This document shows positions 5,070 through 6,621 of a stretch of DNA of 6,621 nucleotides, in pieces. The DNA comes from Caryophanales bacterium UBA6769 (GTDB lineage Bacteria > Bacillota > Bacilli > Bacillales > UBA6769): assembly GCA_002453275.1 (NCBI GenBank), contig DKGN01000040.1, positions 7,522 through 14,142 on the forward strand, read 5' to 3'. Positions within the stretch are counted from its first letter, which is position 1. Each line of letters starts with the position of its first letter. The notes beneath the pieces were generated by a model. The model saw nothing but the letters and a program-made list of their open reading frames with translations. It did no database searches and was not told the origin of the DNA. The translations under genes and the position numbers were made by a program.

Positions 5070-6621
5070 TTAATAAGGGTCAGCTTTGCCACCCATATGC
5101 TGCGAATCTTTCACTGCTTGGTCAGCATCTGCTGAACTTGTGTTGAGCGGATCACGATCTTTCACTTTCTTAAGCCCTTCTGATACTCGCTTACCATAAT
5201 CTTCGTCCGCTTCTGTAAAATATTCAATCATTTTTTCTTGAATGTGTGGGCGGCATACACTTAAATCATTAACTAAGTTTTTAATGAGCTCATCCCGTTC
5301 CCAATCTTCAAAGCTTCGATACGTCTCGCCTGCTTGTTTGAAGTTGTTTTGGCGGTCAATCGGTTCACGAACAAGCTTGTCATCGTAATGTGGTTCATGA
5401 ACTTTTCCGATTTGGTCTGCTTCAGTATAGCCATCAAGAGAAGAAGGCTCATAATTGACATGTGGATTTTGTTTCGTGTAATCGGTGTCATAATTCATCT
5501 GTCCGCCATGTTGGTTTGTAGCGACGCGTTTTTTTGGTGCATTAATGGGTAATTGTAAGTAATTACTCCCGACACGGTATCGTTGGGTGTCAGAGTAAGA
5601 GAATGTTCGGCCTTGGAGCATTTTATCATCTGAAAAATCAAGACCATCAACGAGCACACCTGTACCGAAAGCGGATTGCTCGACTTCGTTAAAATAGTTT
5701 TCAGGATTGCGATTTAACACCATTTTTCCGACAGGTAAAAACGGAAATTTATCTGTCGGCCAGAGTTTCGTGTCATCTAACGGATCAAAGTCAAGCTCCG
5801 GATGCTCCCCATCCTCCATAATTTGTACAGACAATTCCCATTCAGGATAGTCTCTACGTTCGATTGCTTCATACAAATCTTGTGTAGCATGGGATACGCT
5901 TTTCGCTTGGATTTTATCTGCTTCTTCTTGCGTTAAATTACGAATGTCATTGTTTAACGGTTCCCAATGATACTTGATGAGCACCGCTTCGCCATTTTTA
6001 TTTACCCATTTATACGTATTCACACCTGAGCCTTGCATTTGCCGATAATTTGCTGGAATGCCCCACGGAGAGAAGATGAACGTAATCATATGCACCGCTT
6101 CAGGGCTACCTGACACAAAGTCGAACATTCTTTCAGGATCGGGCAAGTTTGTCACCGGATCAGGTTTAAATGCATGGATCATATCAGGAAATTTAATCGC
6201 ATCACGTATGAAAAAAATTTTGATATTATTTCCAACAAGATCCCAGTTTCCATCTTCTGTATAAAATTTCACAGCAAATCCCCTCGGATCACGAGCTGTT
6301 TCAGGGGATTGTGTACCTCCGACAACGGTTGAAAAGCGGACGAAGACAGGAGTTTGTTTTCCAGCCCCTTGAAAAACTTTTGCTCTCGTATACTTTGCGA
6401 CGTCTTCATCGCCTACTTTTCCGTACGTTTCAAAATATCCGTGTGCACCTGCACCACGTGCGTGAGCGACTCGTTCCGGAACACGTTCGCGATCGAAATG
6501 TGAGATTTTCTCGATAAAATCATAATTTTCAAGGACGGTTGGTCCTCGATTGCCAATCGTTCGTAGATTTTGATTGTCTGTTACTGGATGACCTTGCTTA
6601 GTCGTTAATGAATCTTCAGAT
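5070..6621 (-). CDS. Monofunctional haem catalase, first few N-terminal residues outside the window
   Basis: This cytoplasmic enzyme converts hydrogen peroxide to water and oxygen. The frame runs open to 6621; the GTG at 6270-6272 is an internal Val in RDPRGFAVKFYTEDG, not a start. 516 residues are visible, beginning SEDSLTTKQGHPVTDNQN, close to the usual N-terminal region, so only a short leader is missing. The distal haem-pocket His is in RVAHARGAGAHG (visible residue 53, codon 6462-6464), with the Ala at residue 52 where many catalases have Val. The distal Asn is in NWDLVGNN (residue 131), and the haem-ligating Tyr is in FSYSDTQRYR (residue 342, codon 5595-5597). All active-site residues are present. 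The end carries an acidic, Ala- and Asp-rich tail of about 30 residues ending GGKADPY, longer than in compact KatA-type enzymes. It could be called KatA- or KatX-like; the visible sequence does not let me choose. Its promoter and any PerR or sigma-B site lie beyond the window. Confidence 0.95.
   Translation of the reverse strand, partial: SEDSLTTKQGHPVTDNQNLRTIGNRGPTVLENYDFIEKISHFDRERVPERVAHARGAGAHGYFETYGKVGDEDVAKYTRAKVFQGAGKQTPVFVRFSTVVGGTQSPETARDPRGFAVKFYTEDGNWDLVGNNIKIFFIRDAIKFPDMIHAFKPDPVTNLPDPERMFDFVSGSPEAVHMITFIFSPWGIPANYRQMQGSGVNTYKWVNKNGEAVLIKYHWEPLNNDIRNLTQEEADKIQAKSVSHATQDLYEAIERRDYPEWELSVQIMEDGEHPELDFDPLDDTKLWPTDKFPFLPVGKMVLNRNPENYFNEVEQSAFGTGVLVDGLDFSDDKMLQGRTFSYSDTQRYRVGSNYLQLPINAPKKRVATNQHGGQMNYDTDYTKQNPHVNYEPSSLDGYTEADQIGKVHEPHYDDKLVREPIDRQNNFKQAGETYRSFEDWERDELIKNLVNDLSVCRPHIQEKMIEYFTEADEDYGKRVSEGLKKVKDRDPLNTSSADADQAVKDSQHMGGKADPY

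Noticed and set aside
6270..6272. GTG as the start of a 400-residue catalase
   Set aside because: The frame continues upstream to 6621 with conserved catalase sequence including the active-site His; this codon is the internal Val of RGFAVKFY.

Overview
The window looks like chromosomal DNA of a low-GC Gram-positive bacterium, most likely a member of the Bacillaceae. The grounds are strong AGGAGG-type ribosome binding sites, an AT-rich genome, TTG start usage, a BceB-type permease, a DUF368/PopT-type membrane protein, and a YtrA/YhcF-type GntR regulator encoded with an ABC ATPase. The genus cannot be fixed from the sequence alone. No rRNA, tRNA, CRISPR array, transposase or phage gene was seen.

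Layout, left to right. (1) 1-1752, plus strand: most of a BceB-like ABC permease, cut at its N terminus by the window edge and closed by a strong terminator (1757-1794). (2) 1831-2029: a small single-pass membrane ORF with a good ribosome binding site that appears to be broken by a +1 frameshift. (3) 2102-2905: a DUF368 protein, the family that includes the undecaprenyl-phosphate translocase PopT. It is a single-gene unit with an extended -10 promoter and its own terminator (2937-2971). (4) 3033-5037: a compact three-gene operon of ABC-2-like membrane protein, GntR/YtrA-type repressor and ABC ATPase. It is preceded by a 28-bp imperfect palindrome (2982-3009) that is a good candidate for the repressor's operator, and followed by a hairpin (5034-5061) that contains the ATPase stop codon. 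(5) 5070-6621, minus strand: a monofunctional haem catalase converging on the operon, complete except for its first few residues.

How the genes may work together: three of the four transcription units belong to families tied to the cell envelope and the undecaprenyl lipid carrier cycle. BceAB-type transporters protect lipid II-cycle intermediates from peptide antibiotics, PopT-type proteins recycle undecaprenyl phosphate across the membrane, and YtrA-family operons respond to wall-active antibiotics in Bacillus. They have separate promoters and terminators, so any joint role is inferred from gene families and proximity. The catalase is a separate oxidative-stress function.

The most unusual points are the frameshifted small gene, the minimal three-gene YtrA-type operon with its palindrome, and the PopT-like gene placed between two envelope-type ABC systems. 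Nothing here is clearly an undescribed system.
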